Source: CBDUQI01 sp965369325 (lineage in GTDB: Bacteria; Pseudomonadota; Gammaproteobacteria; Steroidobacterales; JBCBZW01). Taken from it: a DNA stretch of 43,494 bases. Every line of letters begins with the position of its first letter. Position 1 is the stretch's first letter. Position numbers and translations under genes: made by a program. Below the pieces are notes generated by a model. It saw only the letters and a list, made by a program, of their open reading frames with translations. It was not told the origin of the DNA and did not search any database. The stretch lies in the NCBI GenBank assembly GCA_965369325.1, contig CBDUQI010000021.1:1-43494 (forward strand), read 5' to 3'. Positions 28,306-37,304 of this stretch are shown piece after piece.

Positions 28306-28451
28306 TTGATCGCACTTGTATGCGAACAATGGCATTCTTCCGTAGGGCGCGGGCAAAGGCCTTGAACAGGTTCACAAATGCCCGCAGGATTCTTAACTTC
28401 GTGATCGGATGCGCGCGGATGGCCTCACTTATGTACAAGCCTCAAGCACTT

Positions 28452-30098
28452 ATGTCCCACCGGCACATTGGCGCCGCATCCCCGGCACACTTAACGCCGT
28501 ACGTGAGATCCGCCAACAAAGCGTGCTTGCGAGTTATCACGCTCATATTGGGCCTTAGCATTGCCATTAACGCGGGCGCCGAGGTGCGAGTACAGATCGC
28601 GCAGAAGCTGACGGCCAGTGATGCCGCGCCTGATGATGAGTTTGGGTTCTCCGTGCGCACGGATGGGCAGTACATTCTGGCCGGGGCGTTGGGGGCGAAC
28701 CCGTTGGGTTCGGATTCGGGCGCGGCTTACATATTTTCCTTCGAGCCGGGTACCGGTCTTTGGACCGAACGACAAAAACTGGTTGCCCCGGATGGCATGG
28801 CAGGTGACGGATTCGGGCAGGCCGATATCAGTGGTGAGGTAATTGCGGTGGGCGCGCGCGGCGCTGACGCTGCGGGCCCCAACTCCGGTGCGGCCTATTT
28901 GTATTTGCGCCAGGGCGACGGCAGTTTCGCCTTCATCCGCAAACTGCTGCCGAGTATTGCGGGCAGCGGCGACGGCTGTACCATTACCGATATCCGCGAC
29001 GATCTGGTCACGATGCCTTGCGTGGCCAACGATGCGGTTGTGCAAAACGGCGGTGGCACCACCTTGTTCCGCCGTGATGCCGGCGGCGCGGAGCAATGGG
29101 GCGAAGTAGCGGTGTTGACGCCGCAGGGCCTAGCGCCGTTTGATCGTTTTGGGGGCTCCGCGTTTGACGAGCAAGGCCTGCTCGCGGCGGCCCGCAGCGC
29201 CGACGCACTGGGTCAGGATTCCGGCGCTGTTTGGTCGTTCCTGCGCACACCGGGCCAGGACGAATGGCTGGAGCGGGGCCAGGTGCTGGCGAGCGATGGC
29301 GCCGCAGGTGACAGCTTCGGCACCCGCGCCGCCCTGCTGGACGACCTGCTGATCGTCGGTGCGCGAGCCGATGATGATCTGGGCGAAGACAGTGGTGCCG
29401 CCTACCTGTTTGCACGCGATGAAGCCGCCCCTAGTGGATGGCGGCAAGTTAAAAAACTGCTGCCCGACAACGGCCGGCCGGGTGATAACTTCGGTCGCGG
29501 GCTGGCCATCGTGGACGCGCGGACCATTGTCGTCTCATCGCCGTTCCATGAGGTGACCGACGGGCCAGGTGGTGAGCGCGAGGACGCGGGCGCACTGTAC
29601 GTGTTCTCGCGCGATGAATGCGCCGACGGCGCGTGGGCGCAGTCTGCCATCTTCACCCCCGCCGACGCGGGCGCCGGCGACTGGTTTGGACGCCAGATGA
29701 GCGCTGGTGATGGCCTGCTGGCGGTGAGCGCCTGGCGCCACGACAGCCAGGGCCTGAACGCGGGGGCGGTATATGTGCTGGAACTGAGCGAGCGCCTGGA
29801 CACCGATCTGGATCAGGTACCGGACGATCGGGACAACTGCACGCTCACGCCCAACCCGGAGCAGCGCGACACCGACGGTGATCTGATTGGCAACTTCTGT
29901 GACGGCGATCTGAACAACGATAATGTGGTCAATTTTAGTGATTTTCAGCTGTTCCGGGCGGCGTTCCAAAGTGCGCAGCCAGATGCGGATTTTGATGGGA
30001 ATGGCACGGTGGATTTCCAGGATCTGGCCGTATTCGCATCACTGGTGTTTCAACCACCCGGCCCCAGCGGCGCACTGGATTGCCTGCAGGTGCCATGA
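28452..30098 (+). CDS. Secreted FG-GAP repeat protein with dockerin-like C-terminus
   Basis: This large exported protein of about 548 residues has an N-terminal signal (CLRVITLILGLSIAINAGA) preceded by a long polar stretch. At least six FG-GAP-type blades follow, each with a GDxFG or equivalent motif about 50-60 residues apart (DDEFGFSV, GDGFGQA, FDRFGGSA, GDSFGTRA, GDNFGRG, GDWFGRQ) and DSGAAY/AGAVYV strands. Such repeats form integrin-like beta-propellers. The C-terminus carries a thrombospondin type-3 calcium motif (TDLDQVPDDRDNC) and a dockerin-like pair of EF-hand loops (DLNNDNVVNFSDF, DFDGNGTVDFQDL). The start is uncertain: ATG 28452, ATG 28431 or GTG near 28500. The frame open from 28167 runs through the opposite-strand riboswitch and is not coding. 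It is divergent from the riboswitch-controlled lipoprotein. Confidence 0.82.
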   Translation: MSHRHIGAASPAHLTPYVRSANKACLRVITLILGLSIAINAGAEVRVQIAQKLTASDAAPDDEFGFSVRTDGQYILAGALGANPLGSDSGAAYIFSFEPGTGLWTERQKLVAPDGMAGDGFGQADISGEVIAVGARGADAAGPNSGAAYLYLRQGDGSFAFIRKLLPSIAGSGDGCTITDIRDDLVTMPCVANDAVVQNGGGTTLFRRDAGGAEQWGEVAVLTPQGLAPFDRFGGSAFDEQGLLAAARSADALGQDSGAVWSFLRTPGQDEWLERGQVLASDGAAGDSFGTRAALLDDLLIVGARADDDLGEDSGAAYLFARDEAAPSGWRQVKKLLPDNGRPGDNFGRGLAIVDARTIVVSSPFHEVTDGPGGEREDAGALYVFSRDECADGAWAQSAIFTPADAGAGDWFGRQMSAGDGLLAVSAWRHDSQGLNAGAVYVLELSERLDTDLDQVPDDRDNCTLTPNPEQRDTDGDLIGNFCDGDLNNDNVVNFSDFQLFRAAFQSAQPDADFDGNGTVDFQDLAVFASLVFQPPGPSGALDCLQVP

Positions 30099-30166
30099 AA
30101 TCCGCCATTCGCACAAGGTACGCTTAAATATCATGTGCTTACGGGTGGTCTTTGCCAGTAATCAGT

Positions 30167-30196
30167 TTGGACTTTTGCCCCTGCTCCACTCATAAT
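30167..30196 (+). promoter_or_regulatory. Likely mscL promoter
   Basis: TTGGAC (30167-30172), 18 bp and CATAAT (30191-30196) lie 90 bp upstream of mscL. The match is moderate, but it is the best in the gap. Confidence 0.5.
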
Positions 30197-30285
30197 CTGA
30201 CCGCCCGTGCCGCACGCAAGAACAAAAGCAGCCTGTAAAGCTGTCTTGTAAGGCGCGGAAATTCTGTATGGGGGAGGACATAGTA

Positions 30286-30702
30286 ATGTTTCAGGAATTT
30301 AAAGACTTCGCGATGCGCGGAAACGTGGTCGACATGGCGGTAGGTATCGTCATCGGCGGCGCTTTCGGAAAAATCGTCAGCTCATTTGTGGGTGATGTGG
30401 TGATGCCGCTGATCGGCCAGATTACAGGTGGCGTCGACTTTAAGGACAAATTCATCAATTTGTCGGACGGCGTCTACTCCAGCCTGGCGGAAGCCGAAGA
30501 GGCGGGGGCTGTACTGGTGAAGTACGGAACTTTCATCAACACCATCATCGATTTTGTCATTATCGCCCTGGCGATCTTCCTGGTAGTGAAAGCCATGAAC
30601 TCTGCCAAGAAGAAAGAGGAAGAAGCACCGCCGGCACCGCCGGAGCCGAGCGCACAAGAGAAGCTGCTGGGCGAGATACGCGACCTGCTGGCCAAGAGCT
30701 AG
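30286..30702 (+). CDS. mscL: Large-conductance mechanosensitive channel
   Basis: MscL is the inner-membrane pentameric channel that opens under high tension to release solutes on osmotic downshock. The 138-residue product has the N-terminal amphipathic MFQEFKDFAMRGNVVDMAVG, TM1 to about residue 40, a periplasmic loop, TM2 (TFINTIIDFVIIALAIFLVVKAM) and a charged C-terminal helix with KKKEEEAPP and EKLLGEIRDLL. GGGAGGA lies nine bases before the ATG at 30286; an ATG 18 bases earlier is rejected. A terminator follows. Confidence 0.97.
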   Translation: MFQEFKDFAMRGNVVDMAVGIVIGGAFGKIVSSFVGDVVMPLIGQITGGVDFKDKFINLSDGVYSSLAEAEEAGAVLVKYGTFINTIIDFVIIALAIFLVVKAMNSAKKKEEEAPPAPPEPSAQEKLLGEIRDLLAKS

Positions 30703-30725
30703 GCGAACCGCGCATTGATCAAAAG

Positions 30726-30751
30726 ACGGTCGCCTCGGCGGCCGTTTTTTT
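30726..30751 (+). terminator. Intrinsic terminator after mscL
   Basis: ACGGTCG, a CCTCGG loop and CGGCCGT (one G-T pair, extendable) are followed by seven Ts. On the minus strand the hairpin is followed by CTTTT, so it may also serve the converging patatin gene. Confidence 0.88.
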
Positions 30752-30761
30752 CGCCTGCCCG

Positions 30762-32267
30762 TTAACCGGTGCTCCGTTTGCGAGCGCTCTGGGCCACGGC
30801 CGGCGCCACGCCCTGCGCATTGCGCCTGGCTGTGTCGGTATGCTCAAGTCCCTCAAGGATCGCATCCAGCGTCCAACCAATACGCCCGCTGTTGCGGATA
30901 CGCTCAATCTTTGGCCAGGCCGCCCGTCGGCCATGCTCAATCAATCCCCCAATCTGTTCGGCCGAGCCGGGCGTCAACAGGCGTCGCGGGTTCACCCAAC
31001 GCGTAGAGGGGATAATGTTGATGTCCGAAGTGTAACGCTGCAGCATCACCGAATAGTAAATGTGCGCAAACGAATTCAGGCCCGGCACATGGCGGGTGAC
31101 TTTCTGCGTGAGCGGGCGTGAGGCCTTAAGGCTTTCGCGAAAAATCTGTGTACCCCACTCCCAGGCGATGCTACTGAGTGAGTCATCACGGCTCTCTTGT
31201 ACTAACCACAGCACCAGCGGGTTACTTTGACTGGCCACAAAGTGGTTCACCCCATACAGACGAGCCAGCCGCTTTTGCGGCAGATCATCGCTTACCGCAC
31301 CATCAATCCATTGCCGTTCCGGCAGGTAGGGCTGGCGTTCGCCCTGATAGTTTTTTGCCGCGAGCGTGCGTGCCGGATACACCCCCGGCACTGCACAGGA
31401 GGCAAGCACCGCCTCACGCAGATACACATGCGGTGAGGTTGTTGCGTTCAACAGGCGGGACTTCTGCTGCACCTCACTGGGCGCGACGGAAATATTCACA
31501 TGCAGCCCGGTGAGATCAAATGCCTCCCCGAAGGTAATATCCGGAATCCAGCGACTCACAAAACGCTCTAGATCCTGCGTGCTGAGCGGTGCCGACCACA
31601 GCATGCTTGCGGCGGAGCGCTTGCGTGGCTGTTTATCGCTGGAGATATCCTGCATAAACCGTGGGTCGAAAAATTTGTGCAGGTGTCGACGACGGTGCGA
31701 GGCGAGAATCCCGGCCACCAGCGCGCCGCCACTGGCCCCGGAAATCACGTTCGGCAACACGTCTTCGTCCAGCATTGCCTGCACCACACCAATGTGGAAT
31801 GGCGTGAGCGATCCGGCCCCACTTAGCATCAACGCCGTGCGACCGTAGCAATCACTGGCGCGTTGGAAAAAATCCAGTTGGGTATCGTGGCTGATTATAC
31901 TTTGATTGACATCGGCCAGGCGGTTAAGCGCGGCATCCAGTGTATCGATGTACTGTTCTATCAGTGCTTTGGTACCGAAGCTGGCACGCTGGTACAGCGC
32001 GCTTTTGCCCATGCCACCCATGTTGCCGTGAATGCCCTCGTTCAGCACAAACAACAGTGCTTGGGGATCGCCGGCCCGCATAACCTCCTGCAGGTTGTCC
32101 AGACGGGTACGGATCGTCCGGTAGTCGTAGTGACGGCAGGCTTCGGTCTGCTTCCACTGCGCAGCCCCGCTACGCTCATCAAAAACCTGCGCCGCCTCAG
32201 CCCAGGCCTGATAGCTTTTCGCATCGCGCATGCTGGGGGTTTCGCGTGTTTTGCTCATACCAAACAT
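30762..32267 (-). CDS. Patatin-like phospholipase/lipase
   Basis: Patatin-family acyl hydrolases use a Ser-Asp dyad. The 501-residue protein has an N-terminal helical region (about 15-125, resembling DUF3336, as found in related triacylglycerol lipases). The patatin core follows: the oxyanion loop LSGAGSLTPFHIG (149-160), the nucleophile GASGG with Ser179, and the DGA motif with Asp322. There is no signal peptide, so it is likely cytoplasmic or membrane-associated. A role in storage-lipid or membrane-lipid turnover is inferred from the family. It converges with mscL. ATG 32267 is chosen; ATG 32258 is possible. Confidence 0.9.
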   Translation of the reverse strand: MFGMSKTRETPSMRDAKSYQAWAEAAQVFDERSGAAQWKQTEACRHYDYRTIRTRLDNLQEVMRAGDPQALLFVLNEGIHGNMGGMGKSALYQRASFGTKALIEQYIDTLDAALNRLADVNQSIISHDTQLDFFQRASDCYGRTALMLSGAGSLTPFHIGVVQAMLDEDVLPNVISGASGGALVAGILASHRRRHLHKFFDPRFMQDISSDKQPRKRSAASMLWSAPLSTQDLERFVSRWIPDITFGEAFDLTGLHVNISVAPSEVQQKSRLLNATTSPHVYLREAVLASCAVPGVYPARTLAAKNYQGERQPYLPERQWIDGAVSDDLPQKRLARLYGVNHFVASQSNPLVLWLVQESRDDSLSSIAWEWGTQIFRESLKASRPLTQKVTRHVPGLNSFAHIYYSVMLQRYTSDINIIPSTRWVNPRRLLTPGSAEQIGGLIEHGRRAAWPKIERIRNSGRIGWTLDAILEGLEHTDTARRNAQGVAPAVAQSARKRSTG

Positions 32268-32479
32268 CTGTGCTCTTTTTGTTGTGCTAGGCCGACCGAC
32301 AAATCCGCGCCTAGTCTCTCACAGAAATGTGCTTTGCAGCATACGGCCTTAGTGAATATTTATATGCTGATGTTTTGAATGAACATTTCGGATGCTCTTG
32401 GTCGGTCACTACACTGCCGCCGGCGACAAAGCGGCGCGTGCTACGATTGGCATGACGTAATATACCGAAGGCGTTCATA

Positions 32480-33277
32480 TTGACAGTCTCCCATCGCTTT
32501 ACCGTTGTACTCTCACTAGTAATCGGTGCCGCTTTGAGCATTCCGGAGCCGGCCTACGCCACCGGCTCGAATCGCAAGATGCCACGTGAAGCACATGAAA
32601 GTTGCACGCCCCAGTTCGATCAGGCGCCGAAACTGAAACGCGGACGCGCGCCAATTTTCCCAGCCTCCAAGTCACTAAAAAACGAAGGTGGGTACGCCGT
32701 CGTGGAATATGACATTGGCGCGAACGGCAAGGTGAGCCAGGTCAGGGTGCTCGACACCGACTACGTGTACTTCGGCAATCACGCAATCAACGCCATGAGC
32801 AAGTGGAAGTTTCGCCCCGCGCGGCGTGATGGCGAGGCCATTGCAGTCACCTGTCGCATGCAGTGGGATTATGGCAATAAACTGCGGCAGGATGCTTTCG
32901 GTGACACGCCAGCAAAACCACAAGAGCGCCGCGCTTTGCGGGCAAGTCACTCCGATGGCAGTGTGCAGCAGGTGATCCTTGTGAACTCCGTGCAACCGAC
33001 CTACCCCGCGCAGGCTCTGCGCGTTTGCCTGGAGGGCCGGGTCGAACTGGGGTTCGTTATTCTTGAGGACGGAACCACCGACAATCTGAGAGTGCTATCG
33101 GCACAACCACGGGGAGTTTTCGAGCGAACCACACTTGAAGCGGTGACGCAGTGGGTTTTCAGACCCATCATGAAAGACGGCGCACCCGCCCGGCAAGCTG
33201 CGACGCAAATGGTCGAATACACCCTACCAACCGGAGCGAACTGCCCCACTCGAGAGGAGGACCGATCCGGACAGTGA
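32480..33277 (+). CDS. Periplasmic protein with two TonB C-terminal domains
   Basis: From a TTG start (GAAGGCG seven bases upstream) the 265-residue product has a signal segment ending PAYA (about residue 27). Two TonB-C-like domains follow: GYAVVEYDIGANGKVSQVRVLDTD...AMSKWKFRPARRDG (about 70-118) and GRVELGFVILEDGTTDNLRVLSAQP...AVTQWVFRPIMKDG (about 188-236). True TonB keeps an uncleaved membrane anchor and a proline-rich span. Both are missing, so this is probably not the energy transducer itself but a soluble TonB-like protein, perhaps binding receptor TonB boxes. It lies near a TonB-dependent receptor on the opposite strand. Confidence 0.78.
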   Translation: MTVSHRFTVVLSLVIGAALSIPEPAYATGSNRKMPREAHESCTPQFDQAPKLKRGRAPIFPASKSLKNEGGYAVVEYDIGANGKVSQVRVLDTDYVYFGNHAINAMSKWKFRPARRDGEAIAVTCRMQWDYGNKLRQDAFGDTPAKPQERRALRASHSDGSVQQVILVNSVQPTYPAQALRVCLEGRVELGFVILEDGTTDNLRVLSAQPRGVFERTTLEAVTQWVFRPIMKDGAPARQAATQMVEYTLPTGANCPTREEDRSGQ

Positions 33278-33286
33278 GTCCAGTGA

Positions 33287-33481
33287 GATGGTCGATACCT
33301 GGGACTGCTGCCTGCCGCCGCAGGGTATCGCGAGCAACCTGGCGCGTCGTTCAGACATTATCTGTACCGGATTGCCCGCAATCACTACATCGATGAGTTC
33401 AAACCTAAACACGAAGCCACGCGAACCGAGGCGCTGGATGATGCGGTGTTGATGTTGGCCGGGATTCGCGCACGGACCTGA
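33287..33481 (+). pseudogene. Fragment of an ECF sigma-70 family factor
   Basis: The plus-strand frame 33287-33481, without a start codon, encodes GASFRHYLYRIARNHYIDEF followed by KPKHEATRTEALDD. This closely resembles region 2.3-2.4 of ECF sigma factors (the FRxxLYRIARNxxID-F/L pattern). It lacks an N-terminus and region 4, and stops after about 64 codons. It sits between the TonB-C-domain gene and the TonB-dependent receptor. It is therefore likely the remnant of a sigma factor once linked to the receptor. The assignment rests on a short motif. Confidence 0.5.
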
Positions 33482-33496
33482 AACTGCTGGAGACGC

Positions 33497-33516
33497 GCGG
33501 CGCCCGCAAGCGCCGC
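33497..33516. other. Hairpin after the TonB-dependent receptor gene
   Basis: A perfect 7-bp stem (GCGGCGC/GCGCCGC) with a 6-nt loop lies 14 bp beyond the receptor stop codon. No T-run follows on the minus strand, so it may stabilise the 3' end rather than terminate. Confidence 0.45.
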
Positions 33517-33529
33517 ACGTCGCGTACTG

Positions 33530-36500
33530 TCAGAAATTTAGTTTCAGATTCACCGAGTACGTACGGCCCAGCGTGTCAAACAGGCTTGGGAACGTGTTGC
33601 CCGAATTGAACGACGTAGAGCCGGTTTCATTGCCAAGAATCGGCGGGTCTTCATCAGCGATGTTGGTGACCAGCAAGGAGAAGCGGCCGATATCCTTGTA
33701 GTTGAAGCCGAACGACAGATCGAAGTAGTTCTGTGCATCGACACTGCGAAACTCCGGGAACAGGGTGCCAGCTTCACTGCTCTGTGCATCCATGTCGCCG
33801 ATGTGACGCCACAGCAATGAGGCATCCAGGTTGTTGCGGAACCAGCCGAAGCGCAGGGTGGAGCGGAACTCAGGTACCGGATCGCAAGAGGTGCCGTACA
33901 CGCCCTTGCAATCAACCACCGGCGAGAGCGGTGTGGTCTGGAACTGGTTGGTCAGGTACTGATGCGCCGCCAGTGAGACATTAAAACCGCCAAGATCGCC
34001 GATATCGAAGCCGGTGCTCAGCGTCAGGTCCAGCCCTTCGGCCTGAAAGGCCACGAAGTTGGTGAAGAACGCAGGCGTACCAGTGCCCGTCTCGGTCAGT
34101 GAACCGCCGATGCGCACGATACCCGCGCAGCTGACCGGATCGCCCAGCACGTAACACAGGTCCAGCGACTCCTGGCCGGTTGGCGTATCGATGTAGTTGT
34201 TGATCTCGATGTCGTAGTAGTCCAGCGAAATCGTGGTGCCGTTGAGGAAGTCAAAGTTCGGTTCCCAAACCACGCCGAAGGTGTTGGTCGTGGCATCTTC
34301 CGGTTCTGGCAGCGCATTCGGATTGGTGCCGCTGAAGATGTTCACCTGACCGGAGATGATATCTGGCGTAGTGCCCACCTGACTCGGCAATTGACCGGTT
34401 TGCACACACAGATCAAACAGGGTGCTGCCGGGGGCCGGGGGATTGGGATTGCCGATCGAGCAAGGATCCAGGGTGGCGTTGTCCAGCCCAGTGGTGATCG
34501 GTTGGAACAACTCGCCAATATTGGGCACGCGCACGGCTTCCTGCTGCATGGCACGGAAGCGCAAGCCTGGGATGACTTCCCAGCTGATGCCGGCTTTCCA
34601 CGAATCAGTATTGCCCTGCACATCATAGTCGGCGCTGCGGTAACCGGCTTCGATGCTGACATTTTCAAACCCTCGCTTGTCCTGCGCGATCGGCAGGTTG
34701 GCTTCGACGAAAAACTCATCGGAGCTGTACTCACCCGCCACTGGCAGGCGGTTGCCGCCCGCGCCGCCCTGGCAACTGGCTGGGGCCAGTTTCAGGCATT
34801 CGTCGGGCGAGGAGCTTGCTGATAACTCGCCGAACTCCACGCCGAAGGCCAGCGAAAGCCCGTCGCGGGCGGAGGGCAGCGTGACGTTGTCCAGGGCGCC
34901 GTCGACGGAGGCCTGGAAGATCGTCTGGGTGGCTCGGCGAATGTCGCTGGCGATGGCAATGAAGAAGCCGTCTTCGCGTTGCTGGTCGGTGATAGAGCCC
35001 ACCGGGCCAAAGATGTTGATGGGCGTACACGGCGCCGCCGTCACGTTGCCGTCCAGGTCGATACACTGATTGGCATCAACCGTGTTGATGCCAAGCTGCA
35101 GATTGGTCAGGTTGGTAAAACCGTCGCGGGTTTCCACGAAGTCCGATTCGCCGCGCTGGTAGGACACATCGTAGTTCCAGGTATCCAGGTTGCCCGGCAA
35201 GGTACCGCGAACACCAAGTACGTACTGGAAGTAGTCGGTGTCGAAGATACCGGTGCGCGGTCCAAGCTCCAGCGTGCGCCGACGGGCGGTGGAGGTGAAG
35301 GCGTCGTTCTCATCGAAAACGCCATCGTTGTTGTGATCTTGAATGCCGACTGCGTTAAAGCCCATCGGGTCAGCCACCAATGCGTCCTGCAGGGCCGTGA
35401 TCGAATCCAGATCATCCTGGGTGGGGTTCGCCACGGCCAGCAGATCGTTCAAGGCTTGATTGGTGTCGGTCAGGAACTGCACGGCACCCGCGTTGAGATC
35501 GTTGACGATGGTACTACGCGCGGCATCGTCGAAGAACGGATTCATCACCGGGATGGTGAAGGCGGTCCCAAAGGTGCCGGACGGCGCGATCTGGAAGGTC
35601 GAGGAGTTGGATGAAAAGGATGTGCGTGCGTACGCCTCGACATACTCGTTGATGCGATAGGCCCCGAGCGCGGTGGCCTGCCAGCGGTCCTGGGGCGTCT
35701 GGTAGTAGTTGAACGGATTGAAATTGAACCGCGCGCACTCGCCTTGAATCAGACTGCCGTCGTCGCGAAACTGATAGGAATTGCCGCTACGCAGATTCAA
35801 CGTGGCCGGGATGGCCGTGGTTGAGCCGACGCCAGTGGAATGGGCAGTGGTGAACTCGGTGTTGCCCGAGCAGTCTGCCGAGGGCGTTTGCGGTGGCGCC
35901 CCGAGCCCGGAACCGGTGGCCGAGGAGACTCCGAATAAACCGAACTGACGCTCGGCCAACAGCACGCTGCCGCGTTGGGTGCGCCCACCGCCGAGCACCA
36001 GGTTGCCGCGGTCCTCGTCAAAGGCGACGCCGAACAGGGCATGGATGTACTTGGTGTCACCGCCGCCGCCGGAGACGGCCGCGCCCGAGTCGGTGTCAGC
36101 GTAGCCGAGATCCAGTTCGAACCCTTCAAAGTCATCCCGCAGGATGAAGTTAACCGCACCGGAGACCGCGTCCGAGCCGTATACGGCCGAGGCGCCGCCG
36201 GTCAGCACGTCAACCCGTTCCAGCATATTGATGGGGATGACATCGGTCGACACGATGCCATTAATGTCATATGGCGCAAGCCGCTTACCGTCCAACAGGA
36301 TCAGCATGCGTTCGGGCCCCAGGCCTCGCAGGTCCAGCGTGGCCTGACCGGCGGTGCCGTTGTTGACGTTCTCGCCATCGCCGGGGATGGTGATGGGCAG
36401 ATCCCGGAACACTCGCTCGATATTGGGTGTTTGTTTAAGCGCCAGTTCGTCGGAACCGATGGTGGTCACCGGGCTGGCCGCGGTGACGTTCGGGTTCCGT

Positions 36501-36658
36501 ATCCGAGTCCCCGTCACCAGGACTTCCTCTACCTGCTCGCTGCGGTCGGCGTCATCGTCGTCGTTCTGGGCGATGGCATTCCCGCCTGGGATCAACAACA
36601 CCCCCATGATGAGTGCGAATGTGCCTGCGCCGTTTGAGCATCCAATGTGGTTACGCAT
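33530..36658 (-). CDS. TonB-dependent outer membrane receptor
   Basis: TonB-dependent receptors import large or scarce substrates using proton-motive force through TonB-ExbBD. The 1042-residue protein has a signal peptide (cleavage near residue 30, GGNAIAQ), a TonB-box-like EEVLVTGTRIR and a plug domain (about 55-175, with DLRGLGPERMLILLDGKR and GGASAVYGSDAVSGAVNFIL). A long beta-barrel ends in YSVNLKLNF with terminal Phe. An EF-hand-like DHNNDGVFDENDAF lies in an extracellular-loop region. The substrate is unknown. The adjacent operon of sulfatase and catabolic enzymes on the same strand makes a sulfated organic compound possible. The leader upstream is highly structured. Confidence 0.94.
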   Translation of the reverse strand: MRNHIGCSNGAGTFALIMGVLLIPGGNAIAQNDDDDADRSEQVEEVLVTGTRIRNPNVTAASPVTTIGSDELALKQTPNIERVFRDLPITIPGDGENVNNGTAGQATLDLRGLGPERMLILLDGKRLAPYDINGIVSTDVIPINMLERVDVLTGGASAVYGSDAVSGAVNFILRDDFEGFELDLGYADTDSGAAVSGGGGDTKYIHALFGVAFDEDRGNLVLGGGRTQRGSVLLAERQFGLFGVSSATGSGLGAPPQTPSADCSGNTEFTTAHSTGVGSTTAIPATLNLRSGNSYQFRDDGSLIQGECARFNFNPFNYYQTPQDRWQATALGAYRINEYVEAYARTSFSSNSSTFQIAPSGTFGTAFTIPVMNPFFDDAARSTIVNDLNAGAVQFLTDTNQALNDLLAVANPTQDDLDSITALQDALVADPMGFNAVGIQDHNNDGVFDENDAFTSTARRRTLELGPRTGIFDTDYFQYVLGVRGTLPGNLDTWNYDVSYQRGESDFVETRDGFTNLTNLQLGINTVDANQCIDLDGNVTAAPCTPINIFGPVGSITDQQREDGFFIAIASDIRRATQTIFQASVDGALDNVTLPSARDGLSLAFGVEFGELSASSSPDECLKLAPASCQGGAGGNRLPVAGEYSSDEFFVEANLPIAQDKRGFENVSIEAGYRSADYDVQGNTDSWKAGISWEVIPGLRFRAMQQEAVRVPNIGELFQPITTGLDNATLDPCSIGNPNPPAPGSTLFDLCVQTGQLPSQVGTTPDIISGQVNIFSGTNPNALPEPEDATTNTFGVVWEPNFDFLNGTTISLDYYDIEINNYIDTPTGQESLDLCYVLGDPVSCAGIVRIGGSLTETGTGTPAFFTNFVAFQAEGLDLTLSTGFDIGDLGGFNVSLAAHQYLTNQFQTTPLSPVVDCKGVYGTSCDPVPEFRSTLRFGWFRNNLDASLLWRHIGDMDAQSSEAGTLFPEFRSVDAQNYFDLSFGFNYKDIGRFSLLVTNIADEDPPILGNETGSTSFNSGNTFPSLFDTLGRTYSVNLKLNF

Positions 36659-37304
36659 CTAATTGCCCCCGTAATAGGATTTCAGACAGGCGCCTGCGGT
36701 AACCGTCAGGTGGTATGCAGGCGCACTTTGCGTCTACCAAAACCGGCACCGATACGATTTGGGCCTGGATCGCCAATCTTCGACCGTCGATCGTCAGTCG
36801 ATCACCGGGCCCCGTGCGCCGCAGTAACGGCCGCCAGCTGTGGTAATCGCAATCCTTAGCAACGACGCTGCGCAAGCAACGCAACTGATGCAGGGAGACG
36901 GGGTGGGTGTCCTCACCAGCGTTGGTGAGCGAGTGTTTCCCTGCCGCGGTTAGCATCCTGCGCGCAATCGGCGCGGGTTCTGCCGTGCAACGACCGAACC
37001 TGTGCGCGACCGGCACGTGCGGGGGTGCCCGTCGTTCTGCTCAAATGTCAGCCTGCTTGACGAGGACGCTTACGGCGACATCGTCCGACCGACCGCCAAT
37101 GGTGGCAACGTCTTGGTTTCCAGCCTGCGGTCGAATGGCTCCCTGATGACGAATAGGACTGTGGGCACGGCGAAGCGTTCGGAATATGCGACTAAGGGAG
37201 TGTTGGTTTGCGATGTAACATTCGCACTTCTGGGTGTCTGCCTCATTGTGGATGGTCTTTTGCCAGCGTGGTGGCTTCCGCGCTCACCCTCTGGCCCCGA
37301 CACC
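36659..37304. other. Gene-poor region upstream of the TonB-dependent receptor
   Basis: No credible gene is seen in this 646-bp stretch; its open frames lack ribosome binding sites and family resemblance. It holds the structured receptor leader (36690-36762). I see no clear intrinsic terminator for the sulfatase operon, which ends at 37305. Confidence 0.5.
36690..36762 (-). promoter_or_regulatory. Structured 5' leader of the TonB-dependent receptor
   Basis: On the minus strand, CCAAATCG pairs with CGGTTTTGG (one bulge; 36762-36737) around a 9-nt loop. Then comes TAGACGCAAAGT, then a perfect 8-bp stem GCGCCTGC/GCAGGCGC (36724-36717 with 36697-36690) enclosing 19 nt that end GGTTACC. It lies about 30-100 nt before the receptor ATG. 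The GACGCAAAG junction between two hairpins recalls the c-di-GMP-I aptamer, but the GCAAACC and GNRA-loop parts are missing. The function is unknown. Confidence 0.4.

Noticed and set aside
28167..28451. In-frame N-terminal extension of the FG-GAP protein
   Set aside because: It runs through the opposite-strand c-di-GMP aptamer, has no ribosome binding site and would bury the signal peptide about 120 residues in.
33287..33529. Functional sigma factor gene
   Set aside because: The frame has no start codon, is only about 64 codons long and lacks region 4, so it is listed as a fragment only.
36651..37016. 121-codon minus-strand open frame upstream of the TonB-dependent receptor
   Set aside because: It has no recognised family or plausible ribosome binding site, its composition is like a random GC-rich frame, and it crosses the structured leader.
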